A DNA stretch of 64,000 nucleotides from Asterias amurensis (lineage: Eukaryota > Echinodermata > Asteroidea > Forcipulatida > Asteriidae). A program made the translations under genes and the position numbers. The stretch spans positions 10,643,501 through 10,707,500 of the forward strand of contig NC_092668.1 in assembly GCF_032118995.1 (NCBI RefSeq), written 5' to 3'. Below, in pieces: positions 47,301-56,820 of the stretch (position 1 is its first letter; each line of letters opens with the position of its first letter). Below the pieces are notes generated by a model. The model was not told where the DNA came from. It ran no database searches and worked only from the letters and a program-made list of their open reading frames with translations.

Positions 47301-47937
47301 CGACAATTTCGAGGACGCACCATCCATAACAGATCTTGAAATCATCCAAGGAAATCTGACCACTCCACAGCCTGCAATGAGCAAAGAGGTATTCAGCATA
47401 CGTGTTCCGCTGAACCAACTAAACATTACGTCATGCATGACCTTTGCCCTTAGGGCAGCTGATGGCGGGAATAGATTCGGAGACATTTCGAATGTGGCCC
47501 GTGCGACTTTTAGTACGTTCATACCGCCATCTGCACCGCCGGAACCGAGCATGTCAATCTCAGTCACGCCAAAACAAACTGAGCCTAAAACAGCACCGAC
47601 GACAGGTGGCGCTATTACCCCCAGTTGTCCAACCAGTACAGGGTCATCAACTCAACCGGGAATAAATCTGGGTAAACCAACAGTCGACACATGCCATATT
47701 CCAAAAGGTAGAGAACGGCGTGTTCTTGAGCGGTACGAAATTGTCCTCATAGTTGTTTGTGGATCGGGTGCTTGTGTCAGCGTAGGATGCTTCTGTAGGA
47801 AAATCTGTGTAAAAAATCCCTCGGCGAGAGACGTTCACAGCAGATGGGGGGACATTCCGCAATCGGAAGGCAAAACTTCTGCCAGGCTCAAGCCTTCGTC
47901 TCACGTAGTAATAGTTGACATTGAAGACTCGTTTTGA
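32372..47937 (+). CDS. CLCA: CLCA-B: calcium-activated chloride channel regulator family, 15 coding exons
   Basis: Coding exons: 32372-32584, 34414-34696, 36175-36310, 37006-37186, 37726-37858, 38333-38448, 39416-39646, 40712-40898, 41391-41509, 42716-42836, 43397-43515, 44072-44351, 44923-45114, 46613-46858, 47255-47937. Phases equal CLCA-A throughout; total 1079 residues. Parts: signal peptide/anchor (about 1-34); zinc-protease motif HEWGHYRWGLFDE (171-183); vWA with MIDAS DTSRS (348-352); NGAGADTIQNDGVYSRYY block typical of the family; FnIII; then a Thr/Pro/Ser-rich linker absent from CLCA-A; a short TM helix (about 1015-1033) rich in Cys and Gly; 46-residue tail. Odd points: intron 7 starts GC, not GT; the vWA threonine position reads SGSHYG and TDGE reads ADGS, so metal binding may be weaker than in CLCA-A. 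The start ATG at 32372 follows 'ttccaag'; an upstream in-frame ATG at 32336 would extend the leader by 12 residues. Confidence 0.95.
32600..32985. mobile_element. MITE-A copy, internally disrupted, in CLCA-B intron 1
   Basis: The left end 'aaaggcattggacactaatg' begins 15 nt past the exon 1 donor. 'gtaacggctccctctgaagt' and 'cttgagaaagaggtaac' appear at 32924-32970, with about 200 bp of unrelated sequence between. Confidence 0.65.
33174..33518. mobile_element. MITE-A copy in CLCA-B intron 1
   Basis: TTAA at 33174-33177 and 33515-33518 with 'agacactggacactattgg' and 'ccaatagtgtccattgcc'. The rest of the intron (33519-34413) holds 'ccgcaaaccaaatatac..' and 'gatacctcaccatgcaatg' (33960-34030), a short repeat also seen at 22970-23030 and 34880-34945. 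Confidence 0.85.
34905..35402 (+). repeat. Very recent tandem duplication (238 + 260 bp) in CLCA-B intron 2
   Basis: Copy 1 is 34905-35142 and copy 2 is 35143-35402. By eye they differ at one base (ccatgtaatg versus ccatttaatg) and by a 22-nt stretch (35355-35376) present only in copy 2. Both copies end in a pyrimidine-rich 'ctttatttttcag'. Confidence 0.95.
35545..35870 (+). mobile_element. tRNA-Glu-type SINE in CLCA-B intron 2
   Basis: The head 'ggttggcttgtgcgtaaagcg' (A box), loop 'cctctcacc' (CTC anticodon) and 'cggttcgattcccggtc' (B box) look like tRNA-Glu. The body includes 'gtgccacgagggttttccag' and 'gggttgatgtggctggcag', and the end is 'gagtaaggatgattagccc'. A 3' fragment of the same lineage lies at 40534-40655. 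Confidence 0.8.
36020..36140 (+). mobile_element. LINE (non-LTR) reverse-transcriptase scrap in CLCA-B intron 2
   Basis: One frame reads GVPQGTMLGPILFLV followed, after a stop, by VNDSS. This is the GVPQGSxLGPxLFLxYINDL motif of non-LTR reverse transcriptases. Some 60 nt on, a different frame reads EYVDDVTL, resembling the catalytic [FY]xDD box, so at least one stop and one frameshift separate the motifs. Only about 120 bp survive, ending 35 nt before CLCA-B exon 3. The clade cannot be set. Confidence 0.7.
36400..36735. repeat. Interspersed repeat shared with CLCA-A introns 3 and 7
   Basis: 'acagacccattggatacaat', 'ggtttcattggataaacg' and 'gaagtgtgacgtcggatgttc' parallel 16340-16420 and 16940-16970. 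11060-11120 (CLCA-A intron 3) shows the inverse 'tccaatgaaatcactgg'. Confidence 0.5.
37355..37570 (+). mobile_element. Type 2 tRNA-derived SINE in CLCA-B intron 4
   Basis: 'ggtacccgctgccaaaacat' precedes the head 'acctcggtagtctagttgg', with 'gtgggttcgagtcccaccc' as B box. The body is 'gtctgtgatatttttttcaca' and the tail 'gtgtatgggtaaaaa'. Confidence 0.8.
37895..38258. mobile_element. MITE-A copy in CLCA-B intron 5
   Basis: The left end is 'aaggcactaaacacctttgg' and the right end 'accaatagtgtctttaatgg'. Internal blocks match other copies; the ends are worn. Confidence 0.75.
38515..39360. repeat. CLCA-B intron 6: family F end and a TIR element
   Basis: 'cgctaggtggcagcagcc' (38518-38535) is a lone family F terminus. 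An inverted pair 'tagaccttatgcat...acgtca' (39061-39081) and 'tgacgtcatgtgcataaggtcta' (39211-39233) bounds a 175-bp element. The rest looks unique and non-coding. Confidence 0.6.
39725..40109. mobile_element. MITE-A, full length, in CLCA-B intron 7
   Basis: The left end is 'aagacagtggacactattgg' and the right end 'ccaatagtgtccactgcct' with TTAA at 40106-40109. The central 'gacctcaaattctaaactga' palindrome is present. Confidence 0.9.
40534..40655 (+). mobile_element. tRNA-Glu-type SINE, 3' fragment
   Basis: 'gggttgatgtggctggcag' through 'gagtaaggatgactagcccc' matches 35750-35868 closely. The tRNA head is missing, as in 5'-truncated retroposition. It ends about 55 nt before CLCA-B exon 8. Confidence 0.75.
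41030..41265 (-). mobile_element. tRNA-Leu-type SINE body in CLCA-B intron 8
   Basis: The reverse of the SINE body is recognisable: 'gcaagtgcactaac', 'acacaacacacgggaccaa', 'tacgtcccttccgaaggac' and 'aagtgtcttgc'. The tRNA head is absent. Confidence 0.65.
41527..41662. mobile_element. Near-perfect palindromic MITE in CLCA-B intron 9
   Basis: 'ggccgtgtccgaaacgacga' through 'tacggctagatc' is matched base for base by 'gatctagccgta' through 'cgtcgtttcggacacggcc', around a spacer of about 30 nt. No coding capacity; high arm identity suggests recent origin. Confidence 0.85.
42855..43007. mobile_element. Palindromic MITE (family G) in CLCA-B intron 10
   Basis: 'ggggtggatttcacaaagagt' and 'taggactagtcttatctcg' pair with 'ctaagttaggactggtcc' and 'actctttgtgaaatcgacccc'. 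Direct repeats of 'taggac.agt' occur inside. Abuts a MITE-A remnant immediately to the right. Confidence 0.8.
43008..43363. mobile_element. MITE-A copy in CLCA-B intron 10, ending beside exon 11
   Basis: 'ggacacctttggcaaatgtc' at the left and 'acaaatagtgtccagtgcct' at the right. Left TTAA not preserved. The right end is about 33 nt upstream of the exon 11 acceptor (43395-43396). Confidence 0.75.
43663..43940. mobile_element. MITE-A copy with internal deletion, in CLCA-B intron 11
   Basis: TTAA at 43663-43666 plus AGGCAGTGGACACTATGGG. The block normally holding the central palindrome is missing (about 43832-43835). The right end 'ccaatagtgtctac' is worn. Confidence 0.8.
44480..44600 (-). mobile_element. 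tRNA-Leu-type SINE fragment in CLCA-B intron 12
   Basis: The reverse-orientation blocks 'gtgcaccacacaagacacgg', 'tggctttacgtcccatcc' and 'gaaggact...aaggacacg' match the SINE body. Head missing. Confidence 0.55.
45300..45677. mobile_element. MITE-A, full length, in CLCA-B intron 13 (first of three)
   Basis: TTAA at 45300-45303 plus AGGCAGTGGACACTATTGG; right end CCAATAGTGTCCACTGTCT plus TTAA at 45674-45677. Central palindrome intact. Confidence 0.95.
45767..46212. mobile_element. MITE-A relative with internal duplication (second of three)
   Basis: The left end 'aggcactgtgacacctttgg' is variant. The block 'gaaattacctctttctcaaaaa' to 'ctatcaacag' occurs twice (45994-46065 and 46073-46145). 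The right end 'gagtgtccagtgact' meets TTAA at 46209-46212. Confidence 0.7.
46209..46592. mobile_element. MITE-A, full length, sharing a TTAA with its neighbour (third of three)
   Basis: TTAA at 46209-46212 plus AGGCAGTGGACACTATTGG; right end CCAACAGTGTCCACTGTCT plus TTAA at 46589-46592. The exon 14 acceptor follows just 20 nt later, so the branch point and part of the pyrimidine tract of intron 13 lie in or at the MITE. Confidence 0.95.
46915..46992 (+). mobile_element. tRNA-Leu-type SINE head fragment in CLCA-B intron 14
   Basis: 'aaggccgagtggttaagagc' (A box) and 'ggtggttcgaatcccgg' (B box) are followed by 'cttgtgtccctcaaa'. No body; the variable arm is shortened. Confidence 0.6.
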
Positions 47938-48283
47938 TATTAAGGCATTCCGTTCAATTACGTATCAATTGCATAATCAATAACAAACCACATAATGTAC
48001 AGTTTGTTTTACTACCGTGTATGCATTGTAAATTTGCAAGATTTGTAAGCGTTGAAAGATTCTGTGTTTTGGTGCAAAGAACTACACATAATACTAGACC
48101 TACGGTTTATGCTGAGGTAAAAATCGGAACTTGGGGGTGGGGGGTTTCATCTGGATGTGCTCGTAATTACGAGGCAATTAGGTCTGTTTGGGGGTGGTCC
48201 AATGGTAAATCCCACTCTAAAGACATTCGTACTATATTGAAACAAAAATATAAAAGGTTTTGTGGCTGCAGACCGTATCTATA

Positions 48284-48289
48284 AATAAA
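48284..48289 (+). terminator. Candidate polyadenylation signal of CLCA-B
   Basis: AATAAA lies 347 nt after the CLCA-B stop codon, within 'ataaataaat'. It is the first canonical hexamer I find after the stop. Confidence 0.5.
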
Positions 48290-49827
48290 TTTCAAGGTTC
48301 GTGTACAAATGTACCGGTGAAAATGCCTAGTTTATCCACAGATGCTCCAGGTTGACCGTCTAGTGGTGCACCTAGCATTGATATCGCCCTCTCGTGGCGA
48401 GTGGTTAGTGGAGTGATATCGGCTTATATCGAACAAAAGTTTCGTGATTACAACTGGAGCGTCTTGGAACCAAGACTAACACGTAGATTGCGTTCATGTT
48501 TCGTCTGATTCATTGACATTGCAATAGCGCCCTCTTTTAGAGTAGGGCATTAGGGGGGAAAATACTCTCGGTACATCTACACCCAATTGAAGTATACTGT
48601 GAAATTAATATCTGTACAAGTAAAACAAAAATAGAGTGATGTCGGAAGAGTGCATGCAGCAAAGAAATAATTTAACCGGTTAAAACGCGGCCACTGACTT
48701 CTAGTCACAAAATACTCATCGAATACCCCAAAAAATCATGCATTTAGTATCAGCCTGTACTTTGCCTTATATTGGGTCCGTCTTGGACAGTTTCGTGGAC
48801 AGTTCGAAAGCAACCCTTAACCGTCTAGATTTTCCCAATTCGATTGAATTTTCTTCTGAAATCTTATTGAATTCAAACTAGTGTTCATTGCAAGTCAATT
48901 TGACCAGGTGACAGTGTAGACAACACAAATTAAGTTATTGTTCAGACCAGATAAGCATAACTCTAGACCCAGTATTAAACTGGGGCGCTGTACTTTTTTT
49001 CCCCCGAAATTTTGACATTCTCGGTCGCCACAGAGAATGTCAAAATTTCGAAAAAAGGAGTACAGCGCCCCAGCTACTGAGTCTAGCATACACTCAGCCT
49101 TGTATGCTTCGTCTTTGCAAGGACAAGGGCATCTCTCATAGCATCTTCTCCTCAAAAGCATCAAGGCAAGCAAAGAGCATATGGAGTCAATCGCCTTTGT
49201 TGCCTCCGTGAAGAGTCAGGCCAGACAACTGTCGAATATTTTCATGGAAGTCGTTTCTGTAAAGCTACGTCCGCTTTAAAATGGCACGTTTGCCGCATCA
49301 AAGACGATAGTGTGCTCCACTCAAAAATCTCAACTTCACATGAACCACCAAAGAAATAAAACAAGTCGCAAACTTCACCGATGTTCCTTTAATTTAAGAA
49401 ATTGAATCAAGTATTGACCCCTGACCAGTGATCCAAAAACTAGGTCAGGAGTAATCTTCTATCCATCAGAGTTTTATACCCACTCTGCCATCGCGTCTTC
49501 ACTCTACTACTACGACCAAGCCACGAGGGCTCCAGAAATTATAAACGACACATGTGTATCAGACGGAGGTTGTACACCGACTGGTAAACTCATCGAGTGT
49601 TACGCTACCACAGTAGACGGTTGGGTACCAATCGGTTAGGTTAGTTTTCAATGCCCGTATTTGGAAAGGAATGCTTGCCGTTGCGTCAAGAGAACGCACT
49701 TGTGTCTTGGTTATGTCTTACACAACCACAGACCACTCGTGTACCAAGAGTATAAAATGTAAGCACTCAGAACTGCTTATCTGAAGATAAGTGATGTTTG
49801 GTGCCCCTCTCTTGATCTGTATCTTGT
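48290..49827. other. Convergent intergenic region, part 1
   Basis: Mostly unique sequence. 48963-49086 is an inverted repeat ('ggggcgctgtacttttttt' and 'gaaattttgacattctc' answered by 'gagaatgtcaaaatttcg' and 'gtacagcgcccc'). 49418-49639 is an open stretch described separately. Nothing else is recognised. Confidence 0.55.
49418..49639 (+). other. Possible orphan exon or exon fossil (73 codons, no start)
   Basis: An open frame follows a TGA and ends at TAG (49637-49639). It reads GVIFYPSEFYTHSAIASSLY, then YYDQATRAPEIINDTCVSDG and GCTPTGKLIECYATTVDGWV. The mix of aromatic, Cys and Gly residues and balanced codon use look more protein-like than the frames around it. There is no ATG at its start, so it could only be an internal exon; an acceptor-like 'ccag' lies at 49424-49427. 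I recognise no family. It may also be chance. Confidence 0.25.
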
Positions 49828-50160
49828 TTAAAGGCATGGACACTATTGGTAATTACTTGAAATATATGAGAGTTGAGCAATTGAGGGCTGTTGGGAGTAT
49901 AAAACATTGTGAGAAACGGCTCCCTCTGAAGTACGTAGTTTTTGAGAAAGAAGTAATTTCTTACCAGAGTATTTGAATTAAATTCGAGACCTTAGCTGAG
50001 GTATCGAATTCAAGCATCTGAAAGTACACAACTTGTGCGACAAGGGTGTTTTTGTTCCATTGTTCTCTCGAAACTTTGACAACCAATTGAGTTCAAATTT
50101 ATACAGGTTAAATAGTGGTTTACCAACCAAGTACCAAACGTGTCCAGTGCCTCTGAAGTC
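49828..50160. mobile_element. MITE-A copy
   Basis: TTAA at 49828-49831 plus 'aggcatggacactattgg'. The right end 'aaacgtgtccagtgcctctg' is worn. Central 'gagaccttagctgaggtatc' palindrome visible. Confidence 0.8.
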
Positions 50161-50195
50161 AATTTGTCGGTTGTTTATTTGTTTGTCGTCTACAT

Positions 50196-50476
50196 TTAAA
50201 GGAACACGTTGCCTTGGATAGGACGAGGTGGTCTATAAAAAGCGTTTGTAACCGTTTTTTATAAAATGCTCATAAAATGGCCGACCGTGTTTGTTCGCGA
50301 CGTAAAAGGAAAACCGTGCAATTGTGAGTGATACTTGTGTCGAACATTATATTCTACTTTTAAAACATCTTTCATTATAGCTCCATGATCTTTCCAACCA
50401 TATGCTTTTCATAAAACGGTTTCAAACGCTTCTAATAGACCAACTCGTCCGATCCAAGGCAACGTGTTACTTTTAA
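50196..50476. mobile_element. MITE-B copy with left-centre deletion
   Basis: TTAA at 50196-50199 and 50473-50476, with 'aggaacacgttgccttgg' and 'ccaaggcaacgtgttact'. The left arm passes from 'ttataaaatgc' (50269) almost straight to 'ataaaatggccgaccgtg', so about 110 bp are missing relative to 30188-30575. Confidence 0.85.
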
Positions 50477-52453
50477 TGATAATAGTACCCCCAACAAAAC
50501 TAATGACCACAATCAGCACTGCAGCCGTTTGTAATGAACATGTAAGTAGACCTTCAAAGTGGTGTGGTTTAGGAGAGAGAGGGGGTTCAAAAACATTGGT
50601 ATCTTCACGAAATGTTTCTGAGTATTCCCATTACGGATTATTCTTCCTGTGTCGCATAACCACTCCATACCTTCAGTGATATTAGAACAGATCCAAAAAC
50701 AAAAACATATGCTTTGCCTTTAAAGTCAATGACTTCATTATTGAGATTTCTGTGACTTTTGTTTCATGACAAACAAATAAAATAAATCAATTTCCAGAAT
50801 AAGAAAGCTTTATTCAATTTACTCGCAATAATGATCTACGTGGCTTTTTTACAGAGACTCGAGTTAAAAACTTATACAGCACATAGTCAGTATGGCATGA
50901 TTAATAGCTGGTTACCATTTACTATATACACCATACACGTATATTATATCATTACTACGTCTTGCGAACCAGTGGGCTATCAATCACCGACCAACATCAT
51001 AAATTTGGCCAGTCAAAAAGACTGTTTTGTTTCTCGTATAATAAAAACTATAGCAACCCTTGTGAAACTGCATATTGCCATCCGGTGTCAAATTACACAA
51101 AATATAAACAGGCAGTACCCACATTGGCTTAATAATAATGTACTATTAAGTGTGTTAATTAACCCAAATGAATTGTGAACCTTGAGCTATGCTGGAAAAA
51201 GGACCCATCTTTTAAATGTTCAATTTAATTAGTTGGTTTCACTTTCACCAGCTGGCGATTCGCTCATAACCCAATTTAACCTTTAAAGCTTTCCTCCAAA
51301 AGGGCAAGTCGCTTCAGATATCAGAGATTCTTTAATCATTTGCAACCAATCTCTCAACTTTTTTCAAGTTGTTACTTGTTTTTCTTCTTTTTTTGGTGAC
51401 CATTTTTTGATTTGTTAATTTGTCCTTTTGTTTTTGTGACTGGACAACCAGCAAGAGGAGAGATATGGGCTTGATTTAAGAAAAACACCAAGACTCTTTG
51501 GAACAGCGTCCAACTTCAAACTCAGTGCACTAGAAATGTTCAACATTATTATTTTGATTGTTAACTTATAACTTTACATGTGGTAGCTAAAGTTGGTCCT
51601 TCGAAAGTATACTTATTCTAGCAAGCTAGATGATGGCACTTTACAACATGGTTATCCTTTTTCATCCGGCTTACTTTTAAAACCATTTCTAGTGAGCATA
51701 CAACCTCAAACTACATAGTAGCTTCAATTGGTTAATCCTACACAACACTATAAAAGCACTCCCAAGTTCCGATTATACACCTGGGTGAAGAGAAGCAATT
51801 ATGGTTACCTGCTTGCTCAAGGACACAGGTGTTATAACTGGGAATCAAACCCACGCTCTGATATTCAGCCACATACCATTTTGCTTAGCAAATAATTTTG
51901 ATTCGCACTTAACATTAGTGCAGTCCAGTAGTTAGACTGCACAACTTGCTATAACAAGGCTATGGGTTTGAATCCTACCTAGCTAACCGCTGATTTCACA
52001 ATGACTAGGATAAGTATTGTCGTCTAGTTACTGAATCACAATTTCTTGATTTGTGCAACTCAATCATAGGCGTGAAATCAATGCTCATTGAGATTGGCTG
52101 TTGCCAGCTTGGTGTTTATATCCCCTTGTGGAAGTTTGCCAAGTTCCCTTGACAGGAAGATCATCTCAACAAACAACAAACAAGCAAACATCAATCTTAG
52201 TTTTTTGGAAAATCAAGCTCTTTATGTTGTGTACAGGTTTGATCCTTACAATGTGTGGTTCGAAGTGCGTCACAATGAAGTGCATTCAAATCGCAAAAAC
52301 AATAAGCATATTCTGAATACCTCTTATACATTGGAAACAAATACATTCCAATGTAATGTACTTTTTGGTTAACAAGGCTCACAGTTCATCTGGTCTTAAC
52401 AGTAATGAGTTAATTTATTTCACAAATAATTTTGTTGTCTTTAAGACAATGTT
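50477..52453. other. Intergenic, possible distal 3' UTR of ZCCHC24
   Basis: No exon is recognised. On the minus strand AATAAA appears at 50814-50809 (TTTATT on plus) and could serve a very long ZCCHC24 3' UTR, which is speculative. 51830-51900 resembles a decayed minus-strand tRNA-like head ('gggaatcaaacccacgctctg'). Confidence 0.35.
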
Positions 52454-52525
52454 TGGGTACTTCATAGACTTGAGTGCAATACCACCAACTGGGTACTTCA
52501 TAGACTTGAGTGCAATACCACCAAC
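52454..52525 (+). repeat. Exact 36-bp tandem duplication
   Basis: The 36-nt unit starting 'tgggtacttcatagacttg' and ending 'accaccaac' occurs twice back to back (52454-52489 and 52490-52525) with no visible difference. Confidence 0.95.
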
Positions 52526-52746
52526 AAGTACTCATGTAGGCATACTTGGGTACGTATCAAACAAAACAAAACCCTCCCCAATTTGTATCATACTTTGCAT
52601 GTATTGCTTGAACATTGCAAATTTATGTGGAAGACCTGGGAATGTTTCACATAATGTGAAAAATATGACGAGTTCCAGCCTGAAAGCTGAAACAATTTTA
52701 ATGAAAAAAATCTGGCCAAATATATTCAGTTGCTACGGATAGATTT

Positions 52747-53130
52747 AACGGGTTTGGGTACGTTTTGAAGGACACAAAACACAATGTCCACCAATTTATA
52801 ATAAACTTAAACGGTTTGAAGATAATGGTGGTAGAAAGCTTCCCTTAAAATATTACTTGCTGATGAAAACGAAACTAATTCTTGACTCCGCGAGAGGAAA
52901 TTTATCTTAGCATGTGCAACGTACTTACCAGGATTGGTATTTAAAAGCACTGGTTAAAACAGTGCACAAGCTAAAACAAAAATTGTGACATTGTTTTTAC
53001 TCATTTCTCAAAAAATACAGCACCACAGCAAGTAACATAAGGAAAGCTTTCTACCACTCTTCAAACTATGCAAGGTTAATGTAAATCTGTTCAAAATATG
53101 TTTTGTAGTTCAATATAGTACCCAAACCCT
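52747..53130. mobile_element. Family E MITE
   Basis: The left end is 'gggtttgggtacgttttg' and the right end 'atagtacccaaaccc'. The body has 'gacacaaaacacaatgtccac', 'gatggt..gtagaaagcttccc' and the inverse 'ggaaagctttctaccac'. A MITE-B begins at the very next base. Confidence 0.8.
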
Positions 53131-53499
53131 TTAAAGGATTGGTCGAGTTGGTCTTGAAAAAGCGTTTGTAACCGTTAGTTATAAAATGCATATGATAAGA
53201 AATTCATTTTAAAAGTAGAATATAATGATCCACACAAGTATCACTCGAGATTGCTTGGTTTTCCTTTTACCTCGTAGACAAACATGGCCAGCCATTTATG
53301 GAGTCACATTTTTGACTCCCATAAATTACCCACCGTGTTAGTTCGCAAAGTAAAAGGAAAACCCGGCAATTTTGAGGCAAATGTGTGTGGATCATAGTAT
53401 TCTACTTTTAAAACATCAATCTACCCATATGCATTTTATAACAAAGGAGTAAAAAACGCTTTTCAAAGACCAACTCGACCGATCAACATGTTCCTTTAA
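53131..53499. mobile_element. MITE-B copy abutting family E
   Basis: TTAA at 53131-53134 and 53496-53499. The left end starts 'aggattggtcgagttgg' and so lacks the outermost bases; the right end 'gatcaacatgttcct' is also shortened. The central palindrome (53290-53335) is imperfect. Confidence 0.85.
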
Positions 53500-55327
53500 T
53501 CAGAGAAATTTCAATCCACCAACAGGGAAGTATACAGTATAACAACCTGAACTACTTATAAGTCAACATCTTTGTTCCACCATGATAAACTTCCATGCAA
53601 AAATACTGATAATTTAGAAGAACTCTCTGCCTTACAAAGCGATAAAAATTTCCATCAGTGTATAGTGAGAGACGCAACAAAATATATATATTAACACTGC
53701 AATCCTTCACATTAACATGGCAAGACTTATTATTATCCAATATCGTGTATTAAAAAACCCAAAGCTGTTTACTATTCAAACAGCAAATTAACATCAAACT
53801 CCTCACATTAATAACTTTTTCCTTCTTCATTTTTTCTTATTTTTTTGGTTGGATTAACAAAACAATAATCATGAATATTTAATTGTAATCAACGCTTTAT
53901 TTTATTAAACCAGTCCTCACAATGGCAGTTTCTTGCGAACTCACGCAACCAATTGAGTATACCTCCCCTTACAAACAAATGGAACATCTCAAACGTTAAG
54001 ATAACATCACTGTTCTAGGACGAACCAAATGAAAACAGGGGGGATTTTCCTTTTCCCCTCAAAATGAGAGATGCAAGAATACAGTAAGAATGTACACTAC
54101 GCACACAAATTAAATGTAATTTAAGATACAGAATAATATGAACAACAGTGTTTTATCAAAGCTCTTACTAAATGTACAGACGGTAAACTTCTCTTAAAAT
54201 TCCACTATATCAAGATTTATCCAATAACTAAACTGCGACAAAAAACTACAACTTTACATTGAATTCTTAACATTTTGCGGAGTTGATTATTATTCAGTAC
54301 GAATTTTTAAGATTTAGGTGAAATTCCATATTGGCAATTAATTGGCATACACTGGTGATTGCATGTGTTCACACATGACAATGCAACAATTTTAACACAT
54401 GCAATATGCGATTAAAAACATACTTTCACAAAATATAGACTGTTTTTAAACACTCTAAAATCAACCCCTTTATTGTGTATGTCAGCCTAGCAAACTGCAT
54501 CATTGATTTACTATTAGATGCAGGGTGTACATAAGAAAAACATAGTTAAATATGTTTTCTTATGAAAGTCAAAATAGTAGAATGTGTTTTTTTATGGCAG
54601 CTGGATTGTCACTATGTACCTCAATCACACTATTATTACCATTTCATTGTACTAAAACTACATTTCCTAAAAGGCAATTCAGAGTTATCAATGTTTTAAA
54701 ATGTTGATTATTTTTCAAATACTTTTGAGCCACCGACCCAAAATTTGGACTTAACAATCTGAACCATACTGAAACAGACCACCGACCATTTTCAACCTTA
54801 AGTTTTTGTATGTGACGTTCTATTATTCCGTATTTAAATTGAAACTGAATTTCAACGATCAGGTTTTGGGTGATTTTTGTTATCCAACCCACAATTACGA
54901 AAAAATATAGAATTTTTACACATTGATTGTTCTGAATGGCTCTAAAAAGTACCAAAATGTTAATTATTCACAGCGGGAACAGATTATCCTCATTTTTTAC
55001 TCTGCCCAAAACATTTGGTAGCCTTTGACTAAGTTTTGAATAGAAATGGTTCACCTCCATTTAACAATTTTTCAAGGAAATTTCATGTCTGCTGAATTCC
55101 CATGTCATACTTTTTATACAAAATAACATATAAAAACACCCTGTCTTACTGGAATATGCAATGCATCTCTGCCCTGATTCTAGGTATTCAGCCTTTTTAG
55201 AAAAATAAAACCAGATTCAAATATACTGAACTCATTTTGTAATACAAAAGGTGACAAACATTCCACTATAAAAACAACGGGAGTTTCTACTTTTCTACAA
55301 ACTACCAAGAAAACTGCCAACAATTCT
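53500..55327. other. Non-coding, nothing recognised
   Basis: About 1.8 kb of AT-rich unique sequence with no coding-like frame and none of the window's repeat families. It could belong to the ZCCHC24 3' UTR or to intergenic DNA; the sequence does not decide. Confidence 0.45.
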
Positions 55328-55660
55328 AAGGGTCTGGGTACTTTTTGTAGGACAAAAAACACAATGTCCACAGATTTACACTTAACTTACACAGTTTGAA
55401 GATAATGATATGATGATAGGAAGTTTCCCTGAAAACATAACACCAGTACTGGTAAATTCTTTGTACATGCTTAAAAATAGTTTTTGTCACCTCAGAAATT
55501 AATTCCATTGCATTGTTTTAATCATTTCTCAAAAACTACATTACCTCAGCAAGAAATATTTTCAGGGAAGCTTTCTACCATCAGTATCTTCAAACCATGT
55601 AAGTTTTGTTTAAATCTGTGGACATTGTGTTCAGTGTCCTACAAAAATTACCCAAACCCG
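55328..55660. mobile_element. Family E MITE, complete
   Basis: The left end 'agggtctgggtactttttg' is matched by the right end 'aaaaattacccaaaccc'. Arms contain 'acacaatgtccacagattt' and its inverse 'aaatctgtggacattgtgt', and 'tttgaagataatgat' with its inverse. Confidence 0.85.
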
Positions 55661-56446
55661 TGTGTTCAAGGTATACACTTTGTTCATTAGTCATTGAAAA
55701 CATGTACTTATATGAAGGAAAGCAACTAACTACTAACTATTTATACATATATCACTCAGTCTTCAGCTCCTCCACTGGGAGAAAAAATATCCATAAATCT
55801 TGTCATTTGTTTGACTATAACAATGAGCTAAATACACACATTATTTTACCCTAAAGAAATGAGGACACAACCCTCGCAACACTCTATAATATACACACAT
55901 AACCCAACAAGATATTAAATAGTGTAAAATTCCGACTGTATATAGATAGAAGCCAATTCTTCAAAATCCTTTGGGAAAAAAAAAAAAAGAAGTTTTTAAA
56001 AACAAACCTAGTAAAAATAAAAACCTTAATAAAACTAGGTTTTTCGAGTACAACTTTTTAACAAGAAAGAATTAGGAAAGAAATTATGGTGAGTTTTGTA
56101 CTATTAAAGGCATACCTTCTTCCGTTCAAATATATGCATACAAGTCACTTAAATTGTCATTGACAGTGTTACGTTAGCCCTTTATATTAATACGGATATA
56201 TAAAAACTTACAACTTAAAAATTAGTCAAAGCGAATACTTAAAAGCATGAATAGTAAATGGCAAAGAACCAATCAAAGACAAGTTGGCTAAGAGCTTTAC
56301 AGACGACGGCTGGATTTTGTGGTTTCTTTAAAGAATGACATGTTTCCTGTTATTTCAGGGACTTAAGGGTTGTGCCACTATGATCAAAGCTGTACATCGA
56401 GTTATTAACTCTCACCCAGTTCCTGCACATGCATGCTCTCCACCTG
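55661..56446. other. Non-coding, nothing recognised
   Basis: AT-rich, with an A-run at 55977-55988. No repeat or exon assigned. Confidence 0.45.
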
Positions 56447-56820
56447 GGCCCATTTTCATAGAGCTGCTAAGCACACAAATTTGACCTCGGTGGTCTAACC
56501 CACCCGAGTAACATGCCTGTGATATTTTTTCACAGGACTCAGGAAAGTACTGAGTATACAGTGCTAACACACATCGGTGTATGGGTAAAAACCAAAATTA
56601 ATACACAAATTTGCTAAGCATAAAATTTCTGACTCGATAAAAACCGGTTTACCAACCAAACTTCCAGGTGATTTTCAGGAAAAGCAAACAACAGCTGAAC
56701 ACCACTTACAAGCAATATGCAACAAATGAAAAATCTGATTGGTAATCTTGTTTTTTTACCAAGGAAGACATTTCATGCTAAGCAAACTTTTGTGCTTAGC
56801 AGCTCTATGAAATTGGCCCT
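56447..56820. mobile_element. Family D MITE interrupted by a type 2 SINE
   Basis: The left end is 'gggcccattttcatagagctg' and the right end 'cagctctatgaaattggccc'. Between about 56484 and 56610 lies a SINE piece ('acctcggtggtctaac', 'cacccgagtaacatgcctg', 'gtgtatgggtaaaaacc', 'aaaattaata'). 'cacaaattt' stands on the left and 'cacaaattt' on the right of the insert, a likely target duplication. Confidence 0.8.
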
